A stretch of DNA of 64,000 nucleotides from Candidatus Kapaibacterium sp. (GCA_026418625.1 JAOABA010000020.1:1-64000); one strand, 5' to 3'; shown: positions 27,218 through 36,490, counted from the first letter of the stretch. The notes: generated by a model from the letters alone, not told the origin. Made by a program: numbers and translations.

Positions 27218-28152
27218 AGTCCTTTAAAAAAGTTAATTAGATTTTGTGCTGCTAACATTGCCATTTCTTTTCGACAGTCAATCGTAGCAGTTCCAATATG
27301 TGGAGTAATTAATACATTTTTGTATTTTAATATAGAATGATCAGAAGAAATTGGTTCAGGATCAAAGACATCCAAAGCTGCACCGGAAATAAGATTCTCA
27401 TTTAAAGCTTTTATTAGATCATCAGTATTTACAATACTACCGCGTGCCATATTAATTATCAAGGGTTTTCTTTGCATTTTTTTGAAATTGTTATAATTAA
27501 TTAAACCTTTTGTATTTTGATTCAATGGAATATGAATCGAAATTACATCAGAAATGTTTAAAAGCTCATCGAATTCAAGATTTGTAGCAAAATCAAAATC
27601 AATAGTATTTATTGGATTTACATCAGTATAATATATTTTCACTCCAAAACCTTTCAACCTTTCAGCTACTGCTTTCCCAACTCTACCAAAACCAATAATC
27701 CCCCAATTTATATTTCTTAATGTTCTACCGTTGAAAATCTCTGGATCCCATTTTTTCCATTCATTTTTTTTAATAAATTCGAATGAGTCAACAATTTGTC
27801 TTAAAAAAGCAAGTCCAATTGCTAAAGTGAAATCCGCAGTGCTATCAGTTACAACATCTGGGGTATTAAAAATACTAATACCAAGTTTTTCAGCTGTTTT
27901 AATATCAATATTATCCAAACCAACCGCCATATTAGAAATTGCTTTTAATCTTGAGCTAGCTCTTTTTAATAATTCTTCGTCAAATTTTTCTGTTATTGTG
28001 CTTAAAATTCCATCATATTTAGGTGCATTTTCTGATAAATAATCATTACTCAATGGTTCATTAATATTTCGGTAATCAACTTCGAAATGTTCCCTTAGCA
28101 GTTTAACTGCAGATTCATTTATTCTTCGTGTTATTAATATTTTAGTTTCCAT
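27214..28152 (-). CDS. D-2-hydroxyacid dehydrogenase
   Basis: This 312-aa protein has the D-isomer-specific 2-hydroxyacid dehydrogenase fold. The NAD-binding G154-F-G-R-V-G159 motif and the catalytic trio R237 (MARGS), E266 (DVFDPEP) and H285 (TPHIG) are all in place. It reduces a 2-keto acid to a D-2-hydroxy acid, or the reverse; glyoxylate/hydroxypyruvate reductases are the closest familiar group. It overlaps the upstream aminotransferase by 11 bp. The pair could convert an amino acid to a keto acid and then to a hydroxy acid for the downstream ligase, which is inference. Confidence 0.87.
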   Translation of the reverse strand: METKILITRRINESAVKLLREHFEVDYRNINEPLSNDYLSENAPKYDGILSTITEKFDEELLKRASSRLKAISNMAVGLDNIDIKTAEKLGISIFNTPDVVTDSTADFTLAIGLAFLRQIVDSFEFIKKNEWKKWDPEIFNGRTLRNINWGIIGFGRVGKAVAERLKGFGVKIYYTDVNPINTIDFDFATNLEFDELLNISDVISIHIPLNQNTKGLINYNNFKKMQRKPLIINMARGSIVNTDDLIKALNENLISGAALDVFDPEPISSDHSILKYKNVLITPHIGTATIDCRKEMAMLAAQNLINFFKGL

Positions 28153-29386
28153 TCTTTAAAAAATCGCCTACTCTTTTCATTCCTTCAATAATTAATTTGT
28201 GATTATCTATTAGAGGACCGTAAGAAATTCTTACTGATTGAGTTAATGTTGAACCAAAACCCCATCCGGGTATAAATAAAACACCTGTATTTTTTAAAAC
28301 TTTTTGAACAAATTTTGCACTGTTCTCAAAAACTTTAACAACAATATAAATACCACCCATTGGTTTAATTAGTGGTAGATTAATGAACTCCTGAATGGCA
28401 TTAATAGTAACTTCGGATGTTTCCTTGTAGATTTTTTTTGTTTCTTCAATATATTTTTTTAATTCTCCATTTTTTATTGAATTGTTAACATAATCAGTAA
28501 AAGCCATTTGATGCATCCTATCTGGGCATAACATGGTTGCAGATTGAAAAGTTTCAAATGCTTTTATTATATATTCTGGTGCTTCAAGCCAACCAAGTCT
28601 TCTGCCTAAATTTCTGCCCCATTTTGAATTTGAATGAATGGTAATAAAATTTCCATCGGGTTTCTTGCTAAAGTATTTAGGAGTATCACAGAAATTTAAA
28701 CTTTTATAAGCAAAATCCATCACAACAACACCACCGTATTTGGATACTTCTTCATAAACTGAGTTAACAAATTCATCTGAAAGAACACCTCCAGTGGGGT
28801 TATCAGGTGAAACAAGCAAAACCACTTTAGGTTTTTCTTTATCAATAAATTCAACAACGTTCTTAATAGTTTCAGGTTCATTAGCTATATAATTGAAATC
28901 TGAATCTATGACGGGAAATTCAATTAATTCAGCGGGTTTGAAAATATTATTTTGAAGGGGATAATTACAATATGAAGGGTCTAACATCATAATTTTGTCA
29001 TTCTTATTTAATAGTATCTTAAACAAGAAGAAAGTCAATTGAGTTGAACTTTGCCCAATCAATATTTCTTCAGGTTGTAAATCCTTCATACCGTAGATTT
29101 CGCTTTCAAAAGCTATAATGGCTTCTTTGCAATATCTTTCACCGGGTGTTGGTGAATAACCACCAGCATAATGGAATTTTTGATCGTTGTTGATAATTTC
29201 TAAATATGCGTTTTGGTATCCTTTAGGTGCCTTGTGATTTACCCATCCTCCACCAAAAGAAATAAAATCTTTTGGTTCAACCCCAATTGCTTCTAAAGTA
29301 TTTGGGTCTGCATAATTCATTATTTCTCTGACTGGAGAAATCTGATTATGAAATTTTATCGCAATGTCTGATAATTGGACATCCAT
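28142..29386 (-). CDS. Class I/II PLP aminotransferase
   Basis: The protein has 414 aa with the fold-type I aspartate aminotransferase signature: SPDNPTGG (193-200), D224 in VMDFAY, and the PLP lysine K255 in SNSKWGRNLGRRLG with the downstream Arg pair. It lacks the DegT/DnrJ features of sugar aminotransferases, so it probably acts on an amino or keto acid. An AGGAAA Shine-Dalgarno precedes the ATG. It opens the run of acyl-module genes (29.4 to 24.5 kb) and overlaps the hydroxyacid dehydrogenase gene. Confidence 0.85.
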   Translation of the reverse strand: MDVQLSDIAIKFHNQISPVREIMNYADPNTLEAIGVEPKDFISFGGGWVNHKAPKGYQNAYLEIINNDQKFHYAGGYSPTPGERYCKEAIIAFESEIYGMKDLQPEEILIGQSSTQLTFFLFKILLNKNDKIMMLDPSYCNYPLQNNIFKPAELIEFPVIDSDFNYIANEPETIKNVVEFIDKEKPKVVLLVSPDNPTGGVLSDEFVNSVYEEVSKYGGVVVMDFAYKSLNFCDTPKYFSKKPDGNFITIHSNSKWGRNLGRRLGWLEAPEYIIKAFETFQSATMLCPDRMHQMAFTDYVNNSIKNGELKKYIEETKKIYKETSEVTINAIQEFINLPLIKPMGGIYIVVKVFENSAKFVQKVLKNTGVLFIPGWGFGSTLTQSVRISYGPLIDNHKLIIEGMKRVGDFLKNGN

Positions 29387-29394
29387 ATTATTTC

Positions 29395-29835
29395 CTATTT
29401 AATTTCCAACTTCTTTATTTTTTCTTCTAATCTTATTAATTCTTTAGCATAATCAAACATAATTAAATCGTAAGCTTTTTTAATTTCTGCAAGTAAATAA
29501 TCGTGAACGATTCTGTTTCTTAAATCTCTCATTTCAATCCATTGTTCAGCTGATGTAATTAAATCCAATTTTTCCATTCTGTTTAACAAATCCCTAATGG
29601 TGTCAGATGATTCAGCGAACTGATATTTCTCGTATATTCTAAAGAATTTTATCGAAATTTCATAAGCTCTTTCAAATCTGCTTGTTAAAGCGTCATAAGA
29701 TTCTAACTCTTTATCTGTATATTCTTTTGTAGGGTCATACGGAGCTAAATTTTCTAAAGATGATTTAACAAGCCTAACTGACTTAATCACTTTTTTGATT
29801 GCTTCATTGATTAATATTTTATATTCTTCTTTCAC
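29395..29835 (-). CDS. HEPN-domain protein (HepT-like toxin / HI0074 family)
   Basis: This 146-aa all-helical protein contains R106-x4-H111-x-Y113 (RNRIVHDY). That is the RX4HXY signature of HepT, the RNase toxin of type VII toxin-antitoxin systems; the tyrosine is the residue AMPylated by the antitoxin in the studied pair. It starts at a GTG overlapping the antitoxin stop (GTGA). Such pairs are common in bacterial genomes and often sit in variable regions. It interrupts the polysaccharide locus between the LegC-like aminotransferase and the acyl module. Confidence 0.82.
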   Translation of the reverse strand: MKEEYKILINEAIKKVIKSVRLVKSSLENLAPYDPTKEYTDKELESYDALTSRFERAYEISIKFFRIYEKYQFAESSDTIRDLLNRMEKLDLITSAEQWIEMRDLRNRIVHDYLLAEIKKAYDLIMFDYAKELIRLEEKIKKLEIK

Positions 29836-30116
29836 TTAATCCTGATTTTTTCGATTACTTTTAGAAATGCTTCCTCTTCCTGATTATGTATATTAGGGTT
29901 CATCACAATAACATCAATTTTTTCTTCGCACTCAATAAAAAACTTTGTTGAAACGTTTCGAGATATTTCAAAAGGATCACTCTCTGACAATATAAGTATA
30001 TCAATATCTCCCCCTTTTTTTGTATCATCAATTCTTGAGCCAAATAAATATACCTCTCCCTCAACGTTTTCTAAAGCTTTTTCAAGAGCTTTTCTTTGTT
30101 TGGCATTTAATCTCAT
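29832..30116 (-). CDS. MNT-domain nucleotidyltransferase (MntA-like antitoxin)
   Basis: This 94-aa minimal nucleotidyltransferase has the polymerase-beta-type active site: G26-S27 then D37-x-D39 (GS, nine residues, DxD), with a third acidic residue at D68 in KIDVIV. In type VII toxin-antitoxin systems MntA neutralises HepT by AMPylating it. It is immediately upstream of, and overlaps by 4 bp, the HEPN gene, which is the expected operon form. It begins 2 bp after the LegC-like gene stop, so the pair is probably carried on the glycan transcript. Confidence 0.85.
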   Translation of the reverse strand: MRLNAKQRKALEKALENVEGEVYLFGSRIDDTKKGGDIDILILSESDPFEISRNVSTKFFIECEEKIDVIVMNPNIHNQEEEAFLKVIEKIRIK

Positions 30117-30118
30117 TT

Positions 30119-31261
30119 TTAAATCCTGTAACTGCTTGGTAGATTAACAACCCTTTCCTCGAGCCAAAGCGAATTATCTAAATTACCTGACTGACATTGT
30201 TCGAACATAGGCAATTTGTTCATAAGTCTCCAAATTGGGCGTGTCATAACCCCATTCTCATTTGTAAATTTAAGAAATTCGTTTCTCTCGTCCAGATTTC
30301 GCAAGACGATTGTATTTAGCCAGTAGTTTGAGAAAGCTCCCTTCGGCTCAGTTAGGAATTTAATTCCATTTTCCTCACAAAATTCTTTATAAAGCATTGC
30401 AGTTTGGCGTTTGTTCTCTAAAATTCTATCTATGTATTCCATCTGAGCAACACCAACAGCAGCATTAATATTTGGCATTCTGAAATTATAACCAATTTCA
30501 TCGTGGACAAACTCATAGGGATGTGGTTTCTTAGCAGTTGTTGTGATGTGCTTAGCTCTCGCTGCAAGAGTTTCGTCGTCAGTAATAATCATTCCACCGC
30601 CACCGGTCGTGATAGTTTTGTTTCCGTTATAGCTTAGTATTCCAAGCTTGCCGAATGTGCCGGTATGTTTATCTTTATAAAAACTACCAAGTGATTCTGC
30701 TGCATCCTCAACTACAGGAATGTTATATTTATTGCATATTTCAACAATTTGATCTATCCTTGCCGGAAAACCGAAAATATGAACCGGAACACAAGCCGAA
30801 ATTCTTTTACCCGATGCTTTATTATAGCACTGACCGTCATCTTTGATTATTGCAAACTCATTCAAAAAGTCGCTAAGTTTTTCTGGCGACATTCCCAGAG
30901 TGTCAAGCTCGACATCAACAAAAACTGGGGTTCCCCCAGAATGAACAATTGCATTGCAGGTAGCCACAAAAGTTAGAGGTTGGGTAATTACTTCGTCGCC
31001 CTGTCTCACACCGGCAATTTGAAGTGCAATTTGCAGGGCTGTTGTCCCACTCGAGGTAGCAACAGCATAAGCAGAACCAGTGAAATCCCTTGTCATTTCC
31101 TCAAATTTCGTAACAAAAGCACCGACATAAGAAACAAAGGTAGTATCAATACATTCATTCAAATATTTCTTTTCGTTGCCCAGAAATTTCGGTGCATGAA
31201 GAGGGATAAATTCCTTAGAATTATATATTTTTCTGATGAATTGGGTTAAAATATTATTCAT
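30119..31261 (-). CDS. LegC-like DegT/DnrJ sugar aminotransferase
   Basis: This 380-aa fold-type I PLP sugar aminotransferase has TSSGTTALQIAL, the DAAES block from D186, and the PLP lysine K215 in SYNGNKTITTGGGG. The start (EFIPLHAPKFLGNEKKYL) and the end NLPSSYRI match the LegC-type subgroup. Those enzymes make UDP-4-amino-4,6-dideoxy-GlcNAc in legionaminic-acid and related pathways. No NeuB/LegI, LegG or LegF homologues were seen in the window, so the sugar here may be a 2,4-diamino-2,4,6-trideoxyhexose rather than a nonulosonate. Confidence 0.85.
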   Translation of the reverse strand: MNNILTQFIRKIYNSKEFIPLHAPKFLGNEKKYLNECIDTTFVSYVGAFVTKFEEMTRDFTGSAYAVATSSGTTALQIALQIAGVRQGDEVITQPLTFVATCNAIVHSGGTPVFVDVELDTLGMSPEKLSDFLNEFAIIKDDGQCYNKASGKRISACVPVHIFGFPARIDQIVEICNKYNIPVVEDAAESLGSFYKDKHTGTFGKLGILSYNGNKTITTGGGGMIITDDETLAARAKHITTTAKKPHPYEFVHDEIGYNFRMPNINAAVGVAQMEYIDRILENKRQTAMLYKEFCEENGIKFLTEPKGAFSNYWLNTIVLRNLDERNEFLKFTNENGVMTRPIWRLMNKLPMFEQCQSGNLDNSLWLEERVVNLPSSYRI

Positions 31262-33037
31262 TTATCTTTTTATATAAGGCTTTACAAGTTTCAAATTATT
31301 AACGAAAGAAAATCTTAAATCAGCTAATACATAATAATCTATGTCAAGATTATAATGCTCTTTCATATAAGTTTTATAAACATCATTTTCTAATTTATTT
31401 TTTGGAATATGTGAACTAATTAAGAATAGATCTTTCCTATTTATCAAATCAAGATACAGATCATTTATTTTTAATTTTTCAATTCTTTTTAAATTTACAG
31501 GATGTGCGGTTCCCCAACCTAAACCAATCGAATTAAAATTATCAAGTTCAGAAATGTCCATTAGCGGAGGATAGAATTGAAAAGGATAAGCACCGCCTTT
31601 CAAAACGTACATTATTGGTAACTTTAATTTTTCAGTAAAATATTTAAATTCCATTTGATTGATTTTATTGTATATGTTGCTAAAAAAAATGACAATAGAA
31701 GCAAATAATATCAAAGGAATTGTAAATATTATAATTAAATTTTTATTAATTCTTATATCGTTATTTCTGTTATCTTTATTAATGATCATAATAAAGAAGG
31801 GGATTAGAATTAAATAAGTTAGTATGGTATAGAAAACTCTCAATGGAAGTGGTTTTGTTAAAGTTGATATCAATATAATTACAAAAATTATCCAAATTAT
31901 AAAGAAAGTTAAAATTCTTGTCTGCTTAGGAATTTTAAATATATTTATTGATATTAATAAAAGTAGTATTGCGATAATTGTTACAGGATTTATAATTAGT
32001 TTATCCCAACTCTTTAAAGAAAAAATAAATTTATTAAGATAATATTCAATATGATTTGATTTTATCTTTTCATTATTAACAATTTTTTCTAATTTTTCTA
32101 AAGAATAAATATCATTAGGAAAAGAAAATACATATGGAATCATTTTATAATCATTGTTTGACCAACCTACAGAAGTTAATATTTTATTTTTTGTAATATT
32201 ATCTTGAAGTTCTAAAAGCTGTTGCCCCATCAGAATTGGTCTATAACTTTGATATTCAATAAATTTATTAAATTCTTGATTTACGATATAGAAACTATCA
32301 TTATATTTTTTTAGTATATAACTTGAACAAATAGTAATAATGAAAATAAATACAAATCGAATAATTCTTTTTCTTTCTTTAGCTTCTTTAAAAAATTTTA
32401 AGGAAATGATAATTATTATTGACATAAATAAAAAGTTAATCAAGAAAAAATTTTCAAACCTTATCAAACTACCAAATATAAATATCAACGATCCAAAAAA
32501 GTAAATTAAATATTTACTAAACTTTGTGGTTTTATTCATAAAATTTGAACTAAATAACAAACTCATTCCACTAAGCATTAAGAGACCAGCGACGATAGTA
32601 TATTGAATATTAATGTAATTAATAATTATAAAAAACAGAGAAAGTAAAATAGAAAAAAATAATGTTAGAAGATTTGGTTGAAATTTAAATAGTAAATATG
32701 TTAATACAATATTCGAAATAAAAATTCCAAATATTAAATATAGTGAATACCAAGGTATATGAATGTTAAATTTATAAAGGGATACTAATATCTTTCCTAT
32801 AATTACATTAGTAAACACCATCATTTCTGAGGGCTCTCCATATCTACCCGCTACAATACTCAACAATTCATAATCATCATTAGTATTAAAATTAGGGGTT
32901 AGTGATATAAAAAAAAATGCAAATAAAATAGTGTTTAATACTAAAGAGAATAGAAATGGCTTTTCTTGAAGAAATTTCTGCAAAAAACCTTTTAAGCTTG
33001 ATAATATTGTATCTTTATTCTTCCTCTCTTCTTTCAT
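31262..33037 (-). CDS. Polytopic membrane protein, possible GT-C glycosyltransferase
   Basis: The protein has 591 aa from the ATG at 33037, which has a GAGGAAA Shine-Dalgarno 4-5 bases upstream; the in-frame TTG at 33049 lacks one. It has about a dozen hydrophobic segments. After the first there is an extracytoplasmic loop with an acidic pair (FNTNDDYEL), the place where GT-C enzymes keep their catalytic acid. A soluble C-terminal tail (~150 aa) follows. It could transfer sugars from polyprenyl-phosphate donors or be another envelope glycan enzyme. No family was recognised by name. It is among the most AT-rich genes here and overlaps the wecE-like gene by 23 bp. Confidence 0.55.
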   Translation of the reverse strand: MKEERKNKDTILSSLKGFLQKFLQEKPFLFSLVLNTILFAFFFISLTPNFNTNDDYELLSIVAGRYGEPSEMMVFTNVIIGKILVSLYKFNIHIPWYSLYLIFGIFISNIVLTYLLFKFQPNLLTLFFSILLSLFFIIINYINIQYTIVAGLLMLSGMSLLFSSNFMNKTTKFSKYLIYFFGSLIFIFGSLIRFENFFLINFLFMSIIIIISLKFFKEAKERKRIIRFVFIFIITICSSYILKKYNDSFYIVNQEFNKFIEYQSYRPILMGQQLLELQDNITKNKILTSVGWSNNDYKMIPYVFSFPNDIYSLEKLEKIVNNEKIKSNHIEYYLNKFIFSLKSWDKLIINPVTIIAILLLLISINIFKIPKQTRILTFFIIWIIFVIILISTLTKPLPLRVFYTILTYLILIPFFIMIINKDNRNNDIRINKNLIIIFTIPLILFASIVIFFSNIYNKINQMEFKYFTEKLKLPIMYVLKGGAYPFQFYPPLMDISELDNFNSIGLGWGTAHPVNLKRIEKLKINDLYLDLINRKDLFLISSHIPKNKLENDVYKTYMKEHYNLDIDYYVLADLRFSFVNNLKLVKPYIKR

Positions 33038-34187
33038 AAATTTCCTCAATCTTCTGTCTGATTTCGTAAAAGTCTCGGATGCAAAGAATTATTTTCTCCT
33101 GCTCATCTTCCTTTAGTTCATAATAAAAGGGCAGTCGCAAAAGGCAATCTGAATACATATCAGAATTTTTAAGCTCCCTGCCATAGTGTTTATCGGCATA
33201 AAATGGAGACTTATGTAGCGAAAGATAATGAAATACAGGATTTATTCCGCTTTCCTTCATCACCCTTATCAGGTCATCACGTTCGTTCAAATCCTTGCAG
33301 ACAATATAGAACATATGAGCGTTATTTGTTGCATACTCAGGGATATGTGGCAATCGAATATGCCCACGCTCTTCAAGTGGTTTCAGCCCGTTATAGTATG
33401 TATTCCAGATTTTTCTCCTTCTTGATTGAATATCCTCAAGATTTTCAAGTTGGGCAAATAGAAAAGCCGCTATTATATCAGAGGGCAGAAAGGAAGAACC
33501 AATATCCACCCAGCCATATTTATCAACTTCCCCACGGAAGAACTCTGCACGGTTGGTTCCTTTTTCCCATATTATTTCCGATCGGCGAACAAACCGCTCA
33601 TCATTAACTATCAGCATACCGCCCTCCCCAGAAATCACATTTTTTGTTTCGTGGAAGGACATCGCAGCTAAATGACCAATAGAACCAAGCGGTTTACCTT
33701 TATAAAATGAATCTATAGCCTGAGCGGCATCCTCGACCACAAAAAGATTATACTTTTCAGCCAAGAACATAATTTTATCCATATCACAAGCCATACCGGC
33801 ATAGTGCACAGGAACAATAGCTTTGGTTTTCGGGGTAATAAGCTCTTCAATTTGATTGGCATCGAGATTCGGTGTTTCATTTTCGCTATCTGCAAAGACA
33901 ATTTTAGCTCCCCGCAAGACGAAAGCATTGGCTGTGCTGACGAAGGTGTAGGAAGGCATAATCACTTCATCTCCGGGTTTTATGTCAATCAAAATGGCCG
34001 CCATTTCGAGGGCATCGGTGCAGCTTGTTGTAAGCAAAGTCTTTCTGAACCCGTATTTTTCTTCGAAGAAACGCTGACACTTCTTGGTAAAAGCACCGTT
34101 CCCGGAAATTTTCCCAAGGAAGACCGCCTCATACATATAATGAGCTTCCTTCCCAGTAAGATATGGCTTATTAAAAGGTATATGCAT
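33015..34187 (-). CDS. wecE: WecE/RffA-like dTDP-4-amino-4,6-dideoxygalactose transaminase
   Basis: This 390-aa PLP aminotransferase of the DegT/DnrJ group begins MHIPFNKPYLTGKE and has TTSCTDALEMAA, VEDAAQAIDS (D153) and the PLP lysine K182 in SFHETKNVISGEGG, all characteristic of WecE/RffA. It aminates dTDP-4-keto-6-deoxyglucose to dTDP-Fuc4N (4-amino-4,6-dideoxygalactose). A WecD-like acetyltransferase (42479-43195) in the same locus would give Fuc4NAc, as in enterobacterial common antigen. The base composition looks less AT-rich than that of the flanking genes, which may reflect transfer. A WbqC gene follows upstream by 2 bp. Confidence 0.9.
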   Translation of the reverse strand: MHIPFNKPYLTGKEAHYMYEAVFLGKISGNGAFTKKCQRFFEEKYGFRKTLLTTSCTDALEMAAILIDIKPGDEVIMPSYTFVSTANAFVLRGAKIVFADSENETPNLDANQIEELITPKTKAIVPVHYAGMACDMDKIMFLAEKYNLFVVEDAAQAIDSFYKGKPLGSIGHLAAMSFHETKNVISGEGGMLIVNDERFVRRSEIIWEKGTNRAEFFRGEVDKYGWVDIGSSFLPSDIIAAFLFAQLENLEDIQSRRRKIWNTYYNGLKPLEERGHIRLPHIPEYATNNAHMFYIVCKDLNERDDLIRVMKESGINPVFHYLSLHKSPFYADKHYGRELKNSDMYSDCLLRLPFYYELKEDEQEKIILCIRDFYEIRQKIEEIYERREEE

Positions 34188-34189
34188 AA

Positions 34190-34885
34190 CTATTTCCCAA
34201 AACTTTTCATAAACTTTGTTGCGTTTGGTCCTTCATTAAATATTAAATCAATGATACTAACTTCATGAACAAATGGGGGGTATAATTGATTATATTCAGG
34301 ATAGCCGGAATAATCCATCCAGATTACTTGAATACCTTCTTTAGCAAACAATGCCTCATCTAAATAATCTTTAGCTGCGGGACCTGAAATATAAATATTT
34401 GCATTTGCTTGTTGACATAGAGAAATTAATTTCTCATTCTTTCCATCAATAATTTTGTAATTGTCGGAAGTGGAGATAATAGTTTTTATATCAAGAATAT
34501 CACAACATATCTTTAGTAAATGTTGATTAATTTTGCTTAAAAGGATCTCATTAGTAGATAAATAAAATCTTTCGAAATATTCCTTATAATCATTGAAAAA
34601 TTTTGCTTTAGAATAAGCAAATTTAATGGTATTCCAATGAATTTTTGCCCAATTTGGGTCAGAAATTTTTGTTTCATTTATTTTTTGAAAAAATTTCCCT
34701 TTTACCGAAACTGGTATGGTAAGCCAATGCAGCCCATTAGGTGTTTTAATAATGTTCCTGTTCCGCCAATCCCTTCTTGTGTATTGAACATCGTCATACA
34801 AAATAAATTCATCCACCATATTAATCATATCAAAATATCCCTTCCAAGGGATATAATTTGACTGAACTATCGCTACTTTTTTCAT
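34190..34885 (-). CDS. WbqC-family protein
   Basis: This 231-aa protein opens with IVQSNYIPWKGYFDMI and continues DDVQYTRRDWRNRNIIKT and LTIPVSVKG, which mark the WbqC-like family found in O-antigen clusters. The biochemical activity is not known to me; the family is often next to sugar aminotransferases and is suspected of acylating or aminoacylating amino sugars. Here it directly follows wecE in the operon order. A second, diverged WbqC lies at 50171-50893. Confidence 0.85.
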   Translation of the reverse strand: MKKVAIVQSNYIPWKGYFDMINMVDEFILYDDVQYTRRDWRNRNIIKTPNGLHWLTIPVSVKGKFFQKINETKISDPNWAKIHWNTIKFAYSKAKFFNDYKEYFERFYLSTNEILLSKINQHLLKICCDILDIKTIISTSDNYKIIDGKNEKLISLCQQANANIYISGPAAKDYLDEALFAKEGIQVIWMDYSGYPEYNQLYPPFVHEVSIIDLIFNEGPNATKFMKSFGK

Positions 34886-34887
34886 TT

Positions 34888-35547
34888 TTATTCTGCTTTT
34901 CTTAAAAATTTCGCTGGGTTTCCTACCCAGATTTCTCCTTCTCCGACATTTTTTGTTAATACAGAACCCATTCCAATAGTTGAATTCTTTCCAATTGTCA
35001 GAAATTCTCTTAACGTTGCATTTAATCCAATATGAACCCCATCACCTATTTTTAAAAGAGAACTGACGCAGCATTGCGCTGCAAAATGACAATGGTTCCC
35101 GATTATAGTATTATGCCCAATAATAGCATTTATCATTACAAGGTTGCATTTACCGAATTCAACGCCCGGTGAAATTGATACATTTGGCATTATGACAGTC
35201 CCCGGGCCAAGTTTGACATTAGGTGCAACATAAGCCGTTGGATGAACAAATATAGCTAATCTATCATCAGGAATATTTAAACTCTCGAATAGTTTCACTC
35301 TATCTTCCTGTCCGTCAATCCTGTATATAACATTGATGAAAAAATAGCCTTCATCTAAAAATTTTGGAACATCTTTTAACGATCCTAAAATTGGATAACC
35401 CTCAAGCATTTCACCTTTTTCCATTTTATCGTTAAGATATCCGCTGAAAACCCATTCATCAAAACCTCTGCGATTTGCATCTTCCATCGCTGCAGCTATT
35501 ACTGTCCCATTGCCTAATCCACCCAATATTATTACTTTTTTACTCAT
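34888..35547 (-). CDS. NeuD/PglD-like hexapeptide acyltransferase
   Basis: The protein has 219 aa from the ATG at 35547, two bases after the glycosyltransferase stop, with a purine-rich AAGGA site upstream; longer readings run back into that gene. A Rossmann-like N-terminus (KVIILGGLGNGTVIAAA) precedes hexapeptide turns with the catalytic-type histidine in INAIIGHNTIIG, and it ends EIWVGNPAKFLRKAE. It probably acetylates or acylates a nucleotide amino sugar. Next to wecE and WbqC, the 4-amino group of Fuc4N is a reasonable target, although the WecD-like protein competes for that role. Confidence 0.85.
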   Translation of the reverse strand: MSKKVIILGGLGNGTVIAAAMEDANRRGFDEWVFSGYLNDKMEKGEMLEGYPILGSLKDVPKFLDEGYFFINVIYRIDGQEDRVKLFESLNIPDDRLAIFVHPTAYVAPNVKLGPGTVIMPNVSISPGVEFGKCNLVMINAIIGHNTIIGNHCHFAAQCCVSSLLKIGDGVHIGLNATLREFLTIGKNSTIGMGSVLTKNVGEGEIWVGNPAKFLRKAE

Positions 35548-35548
35548 T

Positions 35549-36490
35549 TCAATCCTTATTTTTTGATATATAATTTTCAATAATATATTTTGGTCTTCCC
35601 TTTGCTTCAAGATATATTCTGCCAAGATATTCTCCGATGACACCCATCAAAATAAATTGAATACCTGATAAAAACAACACAAGAACTATAATTGAAGTCC
35701 AACCGGGAGAAAATTTTGTTCCAGTCAATCTCTCAATCAAAAGGTATGCACCATAGAAAAATCCAATAATACTTAGAGAAAGCCCAATAAAATTTGCCAC
35801 CCTTATTGGAAATAGTGAATATGAAAAAATTCTATCGAAAGCCAGTTTGAACATTTTCTTTATATTATATCCACTCTTCCCGGCAAATCTTGCATCACGC
35901 TCAACATCAACAGTTACATATTTAAAACCAGCCCAGTAAATCAGGCTGATTGTTGTTCCAGTCTTTTCGTTAATTTTCTTTATCTCATCAATAACATTTT
36001 TGCCAATTACCCTAAAACCACCAACATTCGGTGGGTGCTGAATACTTGTAATCTTTTTGGATACATTATAGAATAATTTAGAAACCAAAACCTTGAAGAA
36101 ACTGTCATCTCTTGTTTTCCATTTAGCTATTGCCATTGATACATTATTTTCCTTCATTGCATTGATTAATTTTGGTATATCCTCAGGACGATCCTGCAAA
36201 TCAGAATCCATAAGGACTACCAAATCCCCTTTTGAATGTTCAAGACCTGCTGCTATAGAATTTTGCTGCCCGAAATTTTTGGAAAATTTTATAATCCTAA
36301 TATTATCATCCTTTTGATAAAGATCTATTAATTTATCAAAAGATTTATCCTTGCTACCGTCATCAACAAATATTATCTCATATTTTTCTGTTATACTATC
36401 AATAACAGGTTTCAACCTCCTATAAAGCTCTTCAAGGACTTCCTCATCATTATAAACAGGGATAACAACTGACAGAAATAAATTATTCAT
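35549..36490 (-). CDS. GtrB-like family 2 glycosyltransferase
   Basis: The protein has 313 aa. A GT2 domain has FVDDGS (41-46) and the metal-binding DSDLQD (95-100), then FGQQNSIAAG-type acceptor loops. Two C-terminal transmembrane helices lie at about 230-255 and 265-295, and it ends GRPKYIIE. This is the GtrB/ArnC/DPM1 architecture: transfer of a sugar to polyprenyl phosphate at the cytoplasmic face for use by GT-C enzymes outside. It lies next to the YbhN-like membrane protein and near a GT-C-like protein, which could complete a Gtr-like set. Confidence 0.88.
   Translation of the reverse strand: MNNLFLSVVIPVYNDEEVLEELYRRLKPVIDSITEKYEIIFVDDGSKDKSFDKLIDLYQKDDNIRIIKFSKNFGQQNSIAAGLEHSKGDLVVLMDSDLQDRPEDIPKLINAMKENNVSMAIAKWKTRDDSFFKVLVSKLFYNVSKKITSIQHPPNVGGFRVIGKNVIDEIKKINEKTGTTISLIYWAGFKYVTVDVERDARFAGKSGYNIKKMFKLAFDRIFSYSLFPIRVANFIGLSLSIIGFFYGAYLLIERLTGTKFSPGWTSIIVLVLFLSGIQFILMGVIGEYLGRIYLEAKGRPKYIIENYISKNKD

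Noticed and set aside
35548-35643. Longer N-terminus for the acyltransferase at 34888-35547
   Set aside because: It would lie wholly inside the GtrB-like gene in another frame; the ATG at 35547 follows that stop directly and begins the family's Rossmann motif.
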